Assembly (NCBI GenBank): GCA_963736685.1
Contig: CAVTPZ010000006.1
Span: 41,348 to 105,347, forward strand
Length of the DNA stretch: 64,000 bases
Source: DASUPK01 sp963736685
Lineage (GTDB): Bacteria; Actinomycetota; Thermoleophilia; Solirubrobacterales; 70-9
Direction of reading: 5' to 3'
In this document: positions 48,665 through 56,516 of the stretch, one piece after another
Numbering within the stretch: position 1 is the stretch's first letter
How the letters are laid out: the number at the start of each line of letters is the position of its first letter
Made by a program: the position numbers and the translations under genes
Notes under the pieces: model-generated
Database searches by the model: none
Told to the model about the DNA's origin: nothing
Seen by the model: the letters and a program-made list of their open reading frames with translations, nothing else

Positions 48665-49407
48665 CCGGGGCGCGGCACCACCAACACCGGGCAGCCGGCC
48701 GCGCGAATCACGCGCGAGGAGACGCTGCCGACCAGCAGCCGCATCACCGGGCCGAAGCCACGCGAGCCGAGCACGAGCAGGTCGACGCCCGACTCGCACA
48801 CCTCGAGCAGCTTCCTGACGGGATCCCCGTGCTCGAAGATCGGCAGGGCCCGCAGCTCCGGCGGAAGTTCCCCTACGGCGTCGTGCAGGCGGCTTTGGAA
48901 TTCCGGCCCGGCCTCGGCTCCCGTCTGCGCGGCGGCGGCCGCGCCCATCGCCGGAACAGGGGTCGCAACACCCACGACCTTCATCGACGCGTGGAATTTC
49001 GTGGCGAGCTTGGCGCCCTCGTCCAGAGCGGCCTGGGACTCGGCCATCCCGTCGTATCCCACCGCGAGGACCCGGAGCCGGTCCTGTGAGTGGTCCCCCT
49101 CCGCATAGCCCTTCGGGGCGATCATCAGCCGGCAGCGGGCCCCGTGCAGCAGGTGCTCCGCCACGCTGCCCGGGGCGACCGACCCGAAGGCGGCGTGGTG
49201 GGTGGAGCCGAGCACGATCAGGTCCGCCTCGCCGCTCTCCGCGAGGGCCTGGAGCGCATCCGCCGGCGAGCCCTTCTCGACGCTCACGATCTTGAGTTCC
49301 CCGCCGTCCCGCATGGCGACCCGCTCGGCGAGCACGCGGGCGTCCTCGCCGCGGTCGTTCTCCTGGTAGCCGACGACGACCTTCCGGTAGAGGGGATCGG
49401 TGTTCAC
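48661..49407 (-). CDS. Universal stress protein, two UspA domains
   Basis: A 248-residue tandem UspA. The first domain starts YRKVVVGYQENDRGEDARVL and holds IVLGSTHHAAFGSVAPGSVA, the G-2X-G-9X-G(S/T) ATP-binding motif. The second starts VLAVGYDGMAESQAALDEGA and ends LVLGSRGFGPVMRLLVGSVS with CPVLVVPRPG. Both look able to bind ATP. GTG 49407 is chosen because TAGGCT lies 7 nt before it. It is divergent from the acyl-CoA synthetase/acetyltransferase fusion. Confidence 0.9.
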   Translation of the reverse strand: MNTDPLYRKVVVGYQENDRGEDARVLAERVAMRDGGELKIVSVEKGSPADALQALAESGEADLIVLGSTHHAAFGSVAPGSVAEHLLHGARCRLMIAPKGYAEGDHSQDRLRVLAVGYDGMAESQAALDEGAKLATKFHASMKVVGVATPVPAMGAAAAAQTGAEAGPEFQSRLHDAVGELPPELRALPIFEHGDPVRKLLEVCESGVDLLVLGSRGFGPVMRLLVGSVSSRVIRAAGCPVLVVPRPG

Positions 49408-49455
49408 CCGCTGGAGCCTAAGCAGGTCGGGCACTCGGCCGACTTCTGCGAGTGT

Positions 49456-52173
49456 GTGTCGGCCCTGAACGGACCACCTCGAGCAGAGGCTTCATACCCG
49501 GCCGAGCGCGAGGCCGACGTGGCGCTGCGCGACGGCACCACCGTTCACGTCAGGCCTGTTCGCGCCGACGATGAGGACGCAATTCACGAGTTCCTCGAGG
49601 GGCTGGATCCCGCCTCTCGCGTCTTCAGGTTCTTCTCGGGCGGGGTCGATCTGCGGGCCGCGGCACGCTCGATGGCCGAGGTGGACTACGCGGGGCGCTA
49701 TGGGCTCGTGGCGATTCGCGACGGGGACGTGATCGGCCAGGGCATCTACATCGACGAAGGACGTGGAGACGCAGAGGTGGCCTTTGCGGTCGCCGACCGG
49801 CTTCAGGGCCACGGGCTCGCCACGCTCCTGCTCGCCCACCTGGCGGAGGTCGCTCTCGACAACGACATCTCACTCTTCCACGCCGAGGTGATGCCCGAGA
49901 ACCACAAGATGATGGAGGTCTTCAGGGACAGCGGGTTCCCGGCGGAGATCTCCTCCGAGCCGGGCGCGATCCGCGTCGTGTTCCCCACCTCCTTCGAGGA
50001 CGAGGCGGTGCGCCGTTTCGAGGACCGCGACCGGCTCGCCGCGGAGGCCGCCCTTCGATTCTTCCTCGAGCCCACAGCGATCGCGGTGATCGGGGCATCC
50101 CGCGACCGCAACACCGTCGGCGGCCAGCTCTTCCACAACACGCTCGAGTCGGGGTTCGAGGGCGTCAGCTATCCGGTCAATCCGCACGCCGAGGTGGTCC
50201 AGTCGGTCCACTCCTACGGAAGCGTCGCGGAGCTTCCCGAGGACGTGGAGCTCGCGGTGATCGTCGTGCCGGCGCTCGGCGTCGTCGATGCCGCCCGCGA
50301 ATGCGCGGCTCGCGGGGTTCGGGCCCTGATCGTGATTTCCGCCGGATTCACCGAGGTCGGGCCAGAGGGCGCCGAGCGCGAGCGCGAGCTGGTGGCGGTC
50401 TGCCGCGAAGCCGGCATGCGGCTGATCGGCCCCAACTGCCTCGGCATCCTCAACACGACCGAGGGTCACAGCTTCAACGCAACCTTCGCCCCCGGCGGAC
50501 CGCCTCCCGGCAACGTCGGCTTCGTCACGCAGAGCGGTGCACTCGGCCTGGCGCTGATCGATCTCGCCAGCAATCGCACCCTCGGCGTCTCCTCCTTCGC
50601 CTCGATCGGCAATCGCGCCGACATCACCGCGAACGACCTGCTCGAGTACTGGGAGTCGGACGACGCGACCGAGGTCGCGCTGCTCTACATCGAGTCGTTC
50701 AGCGACCCGCGACGCTTCTCGCGGATCGCCCGCCGCGTCGGACGGGAAATGCCCATCGTGGCGGTGAAGAGCGGGCGCTCGGCCGCGGGCCACCGGGCCA
50801 CCAGCTCGCACACCGGCGCCCTGATTGCCGCCTCGGACCTGACGGTCGACGCCCTCTTCGAGCAGGTCGGGGTGATCCGCACCGAGACGCTCTCCCAGCT
50901 GCTCGACGTCGCCTCCCTGCTCGCCACTCAGCCGCGGCCGGAGGGAAAGCGCGTCGGGATCGTGACCAACGCGGGCGGCCCCGGCGTGATGTGCGCGGAC
51001 GCCTGCGAGGCCGTTGGCCTGGAGGTTCCCGAGCTGCCCGAGGAGGTCGTCGCCTCCCTGCGCGAGTTCCTGCCCGCGGAGGCCGGCATGTCGAACCCCG
51101 TCGACATGATCGCGACCGCCTCCGCCGATGACTACCGGCAGACGATGAATGCGCTTGCCGCCCATGAGGGCATCGACGCGCTGATCGTCATCTTCATCAA
51201 GCCACTGCTCACCCGGCCGGAGGACGTCGCCGGGGCGATCCACGACGCCGTCTCCGAAATGCCCCGGCGAATTCCCGTGCAGGCAGTGTTCATGTCCGAG
51301 AAGGACCAGGCGGCGGCTCGCGCCGCAAGCGCAATGGCTGTCCACCTCTATCCGGAAGACGCCGCCCACGCCCTCGGCCAGGTGATGCGCCACGTCGAGT
51401 GGCGCCGCACGCCGCCGGAGGACCCGCCGGAGTTCCCCGACGCCGACGCCGAGGAGGCCGCGGCACTGATCGCCGAGACGCTCGGCGCCGGTCGGGAGTG
51501 GATGGACATCGAGGCCGCCTCGCGGCTCCTCGGCTGCTACGGGATCCCGATCCCGCGATGGCTGGCGGCTGAAGACCCCGAGGAGGCTGCCCGGGCTGCC
51601 GAGGAGCTCGGCGGAGCCGTTGCTCTCAAGGCCCAGGGCGAGAGCCTCCTGCACAAGACCGAGATGGGCGGCGTCCGCATCGGACTCGCCCCGGACCAGG
51701 TCGCTGACGCCGCGCGGGAGATGGACGAGGCCGTGGCGGCGGCAGGCGCGAAGCGGGAGAAGTTCATCGTCCAGGAGATGGCGAGCGACGGCGTCGAGCT
51801 CCTGATCGGCGTGGCCGACGACCCAACCTTCGGCCCCGTCCTCGCCTGCGGAGCCGGCGGGACGCAGGCCGAGCTGCTCCGCGACGTCTCGATTCGTGTC
51901 ACGCCGATCACCCGGACGGATGCCGGCCAGATGCTCCGCTCCCTCTCCACCTTTCCCCTGCTCACCGGGTTCCGCGGCGCGCCTCATGCCGACCTGGAGG
52001 GGATCGAGGAGCAGCTCCTGCGTGTCGGTGCGATGGTGGAAGCCCATCACGAGATCGCCGAGATGGACCTCAACCCCGTCCTCGCCCGCCCCGATGGTCC
52101 CCTGGCCGTCGACTATCGGATCAGGCTGCGTGCCCGGCCACCGGTGCGCTCCTGGCCGAGAACCTGGAAGTAG
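49456..52173 (+). CDS. GNAT acetyltransferase fused to ADP-forming acyl-CoA synthetase
   Basis: A 905-residue fusion like the protein acetyltransferase Pat/YfiQ, which acetylates Lys of acyl-CoA synthetases, or an active ADP-forming acetate-CoA ligase. An N-terminal GNAT domain at about 15-175 (YGLVAIRDGDVIGQGIYID, then ADRLQGHGLATLLLAHLAEV) is followed by a CoA-binding domain (AVIGASRDRNTVGGQLFHNT), a ligase domain with FVTQSGALGLALIDLASNR and SGRSAAGHRATSSHTGALIA (the catalytic His region), and an ATP-grasp domain (GAVALKAQGESLLHKTEMGG). E. coli YfiQ has GNAT at the other end. The start is GTG 49456, with a weak ribosome site. A His in the ligase segment suggests retained activity, but this is not certain. 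Confidence 0.88.
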   Translation: MSALNGPPRAEASYPAEREADVALRDGTTVHVRPVRADDEDAIHEFLEGLDPASRVFRFFSGGVDLRAAARSMAEVDYAGRYGLVAIRDGDVIGQGIYIDEGRGDAEVAFAVADRLQGHGLATLLLAHLAEVALDNDISLFHAEVMPENHKMMEVFRDSGFPAEISSEPGAIRVVFPTSFEDEAVRRFEDRDRLAAEAALRFFLEPTAIAVIGASRDRNTVGGQLFHNTLESGFEGVSYPVNPHAEVVQSVHSYGSVAELPEDVELAVIVVPALGVVDAARECAARGVRALIVISAGFTEVGPEGAERERELVAVCREAGMRLIGPNCLGILNTTEGHSFNATFAPGGPPPGNVGFVTQSGALGLALIDLASNRTLGVSSFASIGNRADITANDLLEYWESDDATEVALLYIESFSDPRRFSRIARRVGREMPIVAVKSGRSAAGHRATSSHTGALIAASDLTVDALFEQVGVIRTETLSQLLDVASLLATQPRPEGKRVGIVTNAGGPGVMCADACEAVGLEVPELPEEVVASLREFLPAEAGMSNPVDMIATASADDYRQTMNALAAHEGIDALIVIFIKPLLTRPEDVAGAIHDAVSEMPRRIPVQAVFMSEKDQAAARAASAMAVHLYPEDAAHALGQVMRHVEWRRTPPEDPPEFPDADAEEAAALIAETLGAGREWMDIEAASRLLGCYGIPIPRWLAAEDPEEAARAAEELGGAVALKAQGESLLHKTEMGGVRIGLAPDQVADAAREMDEAVAAAGAKREKFIVQEMASDGVELLIGVADDPTFGPVLACGAGGTQAELLRDVSIRVTPITRTDAGQMLRSLSTFPLLTGFRGAPHADLEGIEEQLLRVGAMVEAHHEIAEMDLNPVLARPDGPLAVDYRIRLRARPPVRSWPRTWK

Positions 52174-52179
52174 CCGGCG

Positions 52180-52455
52180 CTAGGCCTTCTCGGCCCAGTC
52201 GCGCTTCGCCTCTTCCTCCATCCGCTCAAGTCGCTCGTAGTAGTCCGGGAACTCCTTCATGTGGGCCAGCGCGATCTTGCCCGTCACGATCGGATCGTCC
52301 CCCGTCACGTTGGTCTGCGGATCGTGGCTGCCGTGCTCGAACTCGACGTCCATCCCGGTCCGGAATTGCTCGAGGTCGAACCGCTCCCAATCGACTCCGA
52401 TCTCATCACCGACCCGCCGTGCCTCTTCCGTGCTGGTGCGCTGCTCCTCGGTCAT
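52180..52455 (-). CDS. DUF5661 protein, last gene of the hydrogenase operon
   Basis: A 91-residue acidic helical protein. RRVGDEIGVDWERFDLEQFR with GMDVEFEHGSHDPQTNV and GKIALAHMKEFPDYYERLER are the conserved pattern of DUF5661. It starts within the stop of the maturation protease (ATGA), behind a ribosome site GAAAGGAG, so it is translated with the hydrogenase genes. DUF5661 proteins are also found outside hydrogenase operons, so the link may be only transcriptional. Confidence 0.85.
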   Translation of the reverse strand: MTEEQRTSTEEARRVGDEIGVDWERFDLEQFRTGMDVEFEHGSHDPQTNVTGDDPIVTGKIALAHMKEFPDYYERLERMEEEAKRDWAEKA

Positions 52456-53147
52456 CTGGGCTCCTTTCGATCATTCGTCGCCGGGCCGTCGCCGAGCTCC
52501 GCGTGGAGCTCGGCCACCAGCGCGTTGACAGTGGCCTCCACGGCCGGAGACAGCCCCTCCCCCGTCTCGAAGTTCTCACCCTCGATCCCATAGACCGCGA
52601 GCCGCGGCGGCAGCCGGTCCAGCTCGCGGGCGAGCTCGACCGCATCGGCAACGCCGAGCGAATGGGTCGAGCCCTTGAACAGCTCGACTGGCAGCGGCCC
52701 CTCGGTGGCATCGAAGCGGTGCAGCGTCCCGGGCGGGGCGCCGGAGGCGACCGCGTCGATCACCAGCGCCTCCTTGACGAGAGCCCATGCCCCGATCAGC
52801 GAGGTCGGCTCGCCCCCCTCCTCGAGGATCCGGCAGCCGGGCGGATGGGTCGCCCGCAACCGCCTTGCCACCTCGAGCCCGGCGGCATCGTCGGAGCGGT
52901 AGTGGTTGCCCACGCCGATCAGGCCGAGCCAGGCGCGATAGCCCGACTCGGGAGCGTGGTTCAGGGAGATCCCCAGGCTGTGCGCGTCTCGCCGGGCCGC
53001 CTCGATGTCCGCCTGGAGCTGCTCGCGCTGGCGCTCCATCAGGTGCAGCGAGTCGCGCTGTGAGTTCAGGATCCTGCGCTCCTCGCGCAGGAACTCGGGA
53101 TCGCTCGGTTTGTGCTCGCGGTGGATGAAGTGCCGGGTGGAAGCCAT
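52452..53147 (-). CDS. Hydrogenase maturation protease with N-terminal extension
   Basis: An HyaD/HybD-type endopeptidase that cuts the C-terminus of the large subunit once nickel is inserted. The protease domain runs from about residue 73: LGLIGVGNHYRSDDAAGLEV (GxGN...DD, Asp86/Asp87 region), LVIDAVASGAPPGTLH, STHSLGVADAVELAREL and YGIEGENFETGEGLSPAVEA. Metal ligands correspond to the conserved Asp/Glu and His. An extra ~70 residues at the front, FLREERRILNSQRDSLHLME and ERQREQLQADIEAARRDAHS, are predicted to be coiled coil and are absent from typical ~155-residue proteases. It abuts the large-subunit stop. A start at the internal Met37 would shorten the extension. Confidence 0.88.
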   Translation of the reverse strand: MASTRHFIHREHKPSDPEFLREERRILNSQRDSLHLMERQREQLQADIEAARRDAHSLGISLNHAPESGYRAWLGLIGVGNHYRSDDAAGLEVARRLRATHPPGCRILEEGGEPTSLIGAWALVKEALVIDAVASGAPPGTLHRFDATEGPLPVELFKGSTHSLGVADAVELARELDRLPPRLAVYGIEGENFETGEGLSPAVEATVNALVAELHAELGDGPATNDRKEPR

Positions 53148-54449
53148 CTAAGCCCTGTCCACATCGAGCTTCAGGAAATGGGTCGAGCAGCTGATGCAAG
53201 GGTCGTAGTTGCGAATCGCCTGCTCGCACTCCCACTGCAGCCGGTCATCGGGCAGCTCGACGCGGGGCTTCACGAACTCGAGCAGGTCCTGCTCGATTCG
53301 AGCCTGGTTCTGCGAGGTGGGCGGCACGATCTTCGCCTCGGCGATCGACCCGTCGTCCTCGATTCGATAGCGGTGCCAGAGCATCCCGCGTGGAGCCTCG
53401 CTCCAGCCGGTGCCGGTGGACGCCCTGGGCTCGGGCACCTGCGCGGGCGGGTGGGGGGGGTCGTATGCCGCGATCAGGGCGAGGGCCTCCTCCAGCGCGT
53501 AGATGATCTCGACGCTCCGGACCAGGATCGACTTGAACGGGTTGCGGCACTCCTTGCCCAGCCCCGCGCCCTCGGCCGCCTCCTTCGCGCCATCAGAGAG
53601 CTGCTCGTAGTTCAGCGTGTAGCGGGCCATCGGGCCGAGGAAATACGTCGAGCCGTCGGACATGCGCGACTGCAGGGCGGTCGAGTGCTCGACATGCTGC
53701 TCGGAGAAGTGCTCCTCGTACTCGCCGGGCCCGATGTCGAGGCCCGAGGAGGAGACCAGCCTCCCGTCCTCGATCGCGTAGCCGTCCGGATCGCGCAGTG
53801 CGACGAACTCGTAGTCCTGCTCGAAGTCAGGAAAGTCGAGGCCGGCCAGAAACGTGACGGCGCCACGCATGAACTCGCGCGACTCCTCCAGCGCCGGGAC
53901 GAGCGCGTCGAGGTGCTCACGGCCGGGCGCCTTGTAGAAGCCGCCGACGCGGGTGTTGATCGGATGGATCGCGCGGCCGCCGACCGTCCGCAGCAGGTCG
54001 TTCCCCATGGCCTTCACGCGCAGCGCCCCCTCCACCACCTCGCGGTGGTCACGCGCCATCTGCCAGGCCGAATCGAACCCGAAGAAATCGGGCGCGTGCA
54101 GAAGGAAGACGTGGAGCGCGTGCGACTCGAGCCACTCGCCGCAATAGATGAGCCGCCGAAGGGACCTGATCCGACCGTCCACCCTGGCGTCCAGCGCGTC
54201 CTCCATCGCGTTGAAGGCGCTCGTGATGTAGGCGACGGGGCAGATGCCGCAGATCCGCGCGGTGATGTCGGGCACCTCCTTGAAGTCACGCCCGCGCAGG
54301 AAGGCCTCGAAGAAGCGCGGCGGCTCGTAGATCTGCAGTTCGACGTTCTCCACCTCGCCGTCGCGGATCTTCACCTGCATCGCGCCCTCGCCCTCGACGC
54401 GGGCGAGCGCCTCCGTCCTGATCATCCGGGTCCGGCCGCTCTCAGCCAT
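53148..54449 (-). CDS. [NiFe] hydrogenase large subunit, group 3b type
   Basis: The catalytic subunit with the Ni-Fe(CN)2CO centre; oxidises or makes H2 with NADP(H). 433 residues. The four Ni ligands are Cys67 and Cys70 in ARICGICPVAYITSA and Cys418 and Cys421 in NYDPCISCSTHFLKLDV. Cleavage by the maturation protease is expected just after His424, removing nine residues. EALARVEGEGAMQVKIRD is the N-terminal EGxG-like motif. The order FAD subunit - small - large, and the Cys patterns, match group 3b (cytosolic, NADP-linked, HyhL/HydA type). Overlaps the small-subunit gene by 8 nt. Confidence 0.94.
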   Translation of the reverse strand: MAESGRTRMIRTEALARVEGEGAMQVKIRDGEVENVELQIYEPPRFFEAFLRGRDFKEVPDITARICGICPVAYITSAFNAMEDALDARVDGRIRSLRRLIYCGEWLESHALHVFLLHAPDFFGFDSAWQMARDHREVVEGALRVKAMGNDLLRTVGGRAIHPINTRVGGFYKAPGREHLDALVPALEESREFMRGAVTFLAGLDFPDFEQDYEFVALRDPDGYAIEDGRLVSSSGLDIGPGEYEEHFSEQHVEHSTALQSRMSDGSTYFLGPMARYTLNYEQLSDGAKEAAEGAGLGKECRNPFKSILVRSVEIIYALEEALALIAAYDPPHPPAQVPEPRASTGTGWSEAPRGMLWHRYRIEDDGSIAEAKIVPPTSQNQARIEQDLLEFVKPRVELPDDRLQWECEQAIRNYDPCISCSTHFLKLDVDRA

Positions 54450-55224
54450 CGGCCTCGAGCCTGTCGCTCTCCTCCTTGAAGGGCTCCGCCGCCGTCTGGA
54501 AGGTCCGGTAGACCCGGATCACGTCGACCTCGTCCATGCCGAGGCCCTCGAACCACCCCGAGAGGGACGGCGCGTTCGGCGACTCCATCGGCCCGAAGCA
54601 GCCGTAACAACCGCGGTCAAAGCCCGGGCAGAGCGCGCCACAGCCGGCGTGGGTCACCGGCCCGAGACAGGGCGTGCCGTGGGCGACCATCACGCAGACG
54701 TGCCCGGCGCGCTTGCACTCGATGCAGACCGAGTGGTTGGCGACGGCGGGCTTCCGCTCGTTGACGAACGCACTGATCACCTCCAGAAGCTGGTGGTGGT
54801 TGACCGGGCACCCCTGCAGCTCGAAGTCGACGTTGACGTGGGAGGAGATCGGCGTGGAGGTCTCGAGGGTCGAGATGTAGTCCGGGGTCGCGTAGACGGC
54901 CGACATGAATTCCTCGACCTCGGCGAAGTTCCGAAGGGCCTGTATTCCACCGGAGGTCGCGCAGGCTCCGATCGTGATCAGGCGCCGCGACTGGGCCCGA
55001 ACCTCCTTGATTCGCTCGGCGTCATGCGCAGTGGTGATCGAGCCCTCGACCAGGGAGAGGTCATACGGGCCCTCGACCTCGCCGCGCGTCGCCTCCAGGA
55101 AGTAGGCGACCTCGATCTGCTCCGGCAGCGAGACGACCTCCTTCTCGAAGTCGAGCAGGGAGAGCTGGCAGCCGTCGCAGGAGGCGAACTTCCACACCGC
55201 GAGCTTGGGACGCTCTCCGCTCAC
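54442..55224 (-). CDS. [NiFe] hydrogenase small subunit, group 3b type
   Basis: Carries the Fe-S relay from the active site. 260 residues and no Tat signal, so cytosolic. KFASCDGCQLSLLDFE is the proximal-cluster CxxC, GACATSGG the third proximal ligand, LQGCPVNHHQLLEVI the fourth. VCIECKRAGHVCVMV, CLGPVTHAGCGALCPG and GCYGCFGPME hold the distal and medial cluster cysteines. The GTG at 55224 overlaps the FAD-subunit stop (GTGA). A longer frame to 55512 is antisense-like noise inside the FAD gene. Confidence 0.93.
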   Translation of the reverse strand: MSGERPKLAVWKFASCDGCQLSLLDFEKEVVSLPEQIEVAYFLEATRGEVEGPYDLSLVEGSITTAHDAERIKEVRAQSRRLITIGACATSGGIQALRNFAEVEEFMSAVYATPDYISTLETSTPISSHVNVDFELQGCPVNHHQLLEVISAFVNERKPAVANHSVCIECKRAGHVCVMVAHGTPCLGPVTHAGCGALCPGFDRGCYGCFGPMESPNAPSLSGWFEGLGMDEVDVIRVYRTFQTAAEPFKEESDRLEADG

Positions 55225-56048
55225 AGTTCCCTCACGCCGAGCAGCGTCCCGATCCGCCCCACCGGGAAGACGGGACCGTCCTTGCAGATGAAGCGGTGGC
55301 CGAGCTGGCAGTGGCCGCAGTGCCCGATCGCGCACTTCATGTTCCGCTCGAGCGAGACGTGGATCCGGTCGGTCGAGACACCGCGATCCCGGAGCGCCTG
55401 CGAGACGAAGCGCATCATCACCTCGGGGCCACAGACCATCGCCGTCGTCCGCGGGCCCTGGAAGCCGGTGATCGGGATCAGCTTGGTGACCAGGCCCACA
55501 CGGCCGTCCCACTCACCCTCCGCGGTGTCGACGGTGAACTTGACGTCGATCCCCGCCTCCCGCCAGCTCTGGAGCTCGTCGAAGAACAGCATTTCGTCCG
55601 GCGAGCGCGCGCCGTAGAGAAGCGCGACCGCTCGATAGCTGTCGCGCTTCGCAATCAGGCGATTCACCGCCAGCCGGAGCGGGGCGAGACCGATGCCGCC
55701 AGCGACCACGACGACGTCGCCGCCCTCAGCCTGCTGGAGCGGCCAGCTGCTGCCGAAGGGACCCCTGACGCCTATGTGTGCGCCGGGCTCCATCGTGCAG
55801 ATCGCTCTGGTCGCAGCCCCGACCGCGCGCACGGTCTGGCCGATGCGCTCGCCGGCCTCACCTCCGCCGCTCACCGAGATCGGCACCTCACCCGCCCCGA
55901 ACGCATAGAGCATCGAGAACTGCCCGGGCCCGAAGGCACCTATTGCATCGTCGCCCGCAGGCTCCAGCTCCAGAGTCCAGGTGTCCTCCAGCTCCTGGCG
56001 CCTATCGGCGACCACGTAGGAGGTGGGCACCATCGGATCGGTGAGCAC
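55221..56048 (-). CDS. Hydrogenase FAD/NAD(P)-binding gamma subunit (HyhG-like)
   Basis: The diaphorase subunit that passes electrons between NAD(P)H and the Fe-S chain. 275 residues in the PyrK/ferredoxin-NADP reductase fold. FGPGQFSMLYAFGAGEVPIS is the FAD site (with the RxYS-type motif replaced by PISVS), VVVVAGGIGLAPLRLAVNRL the NAD(P) loop, and MVCGPEVMMRFVSQAL the conserved CGPxxMM. The C-terminal CAIGHCGHCQLGHRFICKDG gives four Cys for a [2Fe-2S] cluster. Overlaps the small-subunit gene by GTGA. The gene before it ends 3 nt away. Confidence 0.92.
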   Translation of the reverse strand: MLTDPMVPTSYVVADRRQELEDTWTLELEPAGDDAIGAFGPGQFSMLYAFGAGEVPISVSGGGEAGERIGQTVRAVGAATRAICTMEPGAHIGVRGPFGSSWPLQQAEGGDVVVVAGGIGLAPLRLAVNRLIAKRDSYRAVALLYGARSPDEMLFFDELQSWREAGIDVKFTVDTAEGEWDGRVGLVTKLIPITGFQGPRTTAMVCGPEVMMRFVSQALRDRGVSTDRIHVSLERNMKCAIGHCGHCQLGHRFICKDGPVFPVGRIGTLLGVREL

Positions 56049-56051
56049 CGC

Positions 56052-56516
56052 TCAGCCCGCCGCTCGCCCGTAGACGTCGAGCAGCCGGATCCGAGTGGCC
56101 TGCAGGCGCTCCACGATCACCGGGATGAAGCGCCGCATCAGCTCGTAGCCGAGCTTCGGGTCCTCGTCGGCTTTCCCGCGCAGACAGGCTGCGTCGAAGG
56201 CGACCGTGTGCGCGTTGCCGAGAGCGCGGGCGTCCATCTCCACCCGGAAGGGCGGCACCAGCCACGACCAGCCGAGCAGATCACCGTCGTCGATCGTCTC
56301 GATCGTCACGGCGCCGCGCTGGGGAACGAAGATCTCAAGCGCCACGCGGCCGGTGCGGATCACGTAGAAGGTGTCGGCCGGATCGCCCTCCCGCATCAGG
56401 TACTCGCCATCGGTCGCCGTCTTGTTCTGCGCGCAGCCGGCAATCAGCTCGAGGTGCTCCAGGCTCATCCCGTTGAAGGCAGGCGCCTCGGCGAGCAGCT
56501 GCTCAATGGTCTGCAC
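56052..56516 (-). CDS. Cyclic-nucleotide-binding-domain protein of the hydrogenase operon
   Basis: A 154-residue stand-alone CRP-like sensor with no DNA-binding domain. TIEQLLAEAPAFNGMSLEHL and YLMREGDPADTFYVIRTGRV match the cNMP fold, and DDGDLLGWSWLVPPFRVEMD is at the place of the phosphate-binding cassette but lacks its usual GE-x-A-L...R-A pattern, so cyclic nucleotide binding is doubtful. GTG 56516 is chosen because GGAGAGGGGGA precedes it; it overlaps the beta-subunit gene by 14 nt. It sits between two structural genes, so it may regulate or join the enzyme. Confidence 0.87.
   Translation of the reverse strand: MQTIEQLLAEAPAFNGMSLEHLELIAGCAQNKTATDGEYLMREGDPADTFYVIRTGRVALEIFVPQRGAVTIETIDDGDLLGWSWLVPPFRVEMDARALGNAHTVAFDAACLRGKADEDPKLGYELMRRFIPVIVERLQATRIRLLDVYGRAAG

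Noticed and set aside
49870..52050. 726-codon frame antisense to the acyl-CoA synthetase fusion
   Set aside because: Low-complexity R/G/D/H composition, no motifs, and the sense gene is certain.
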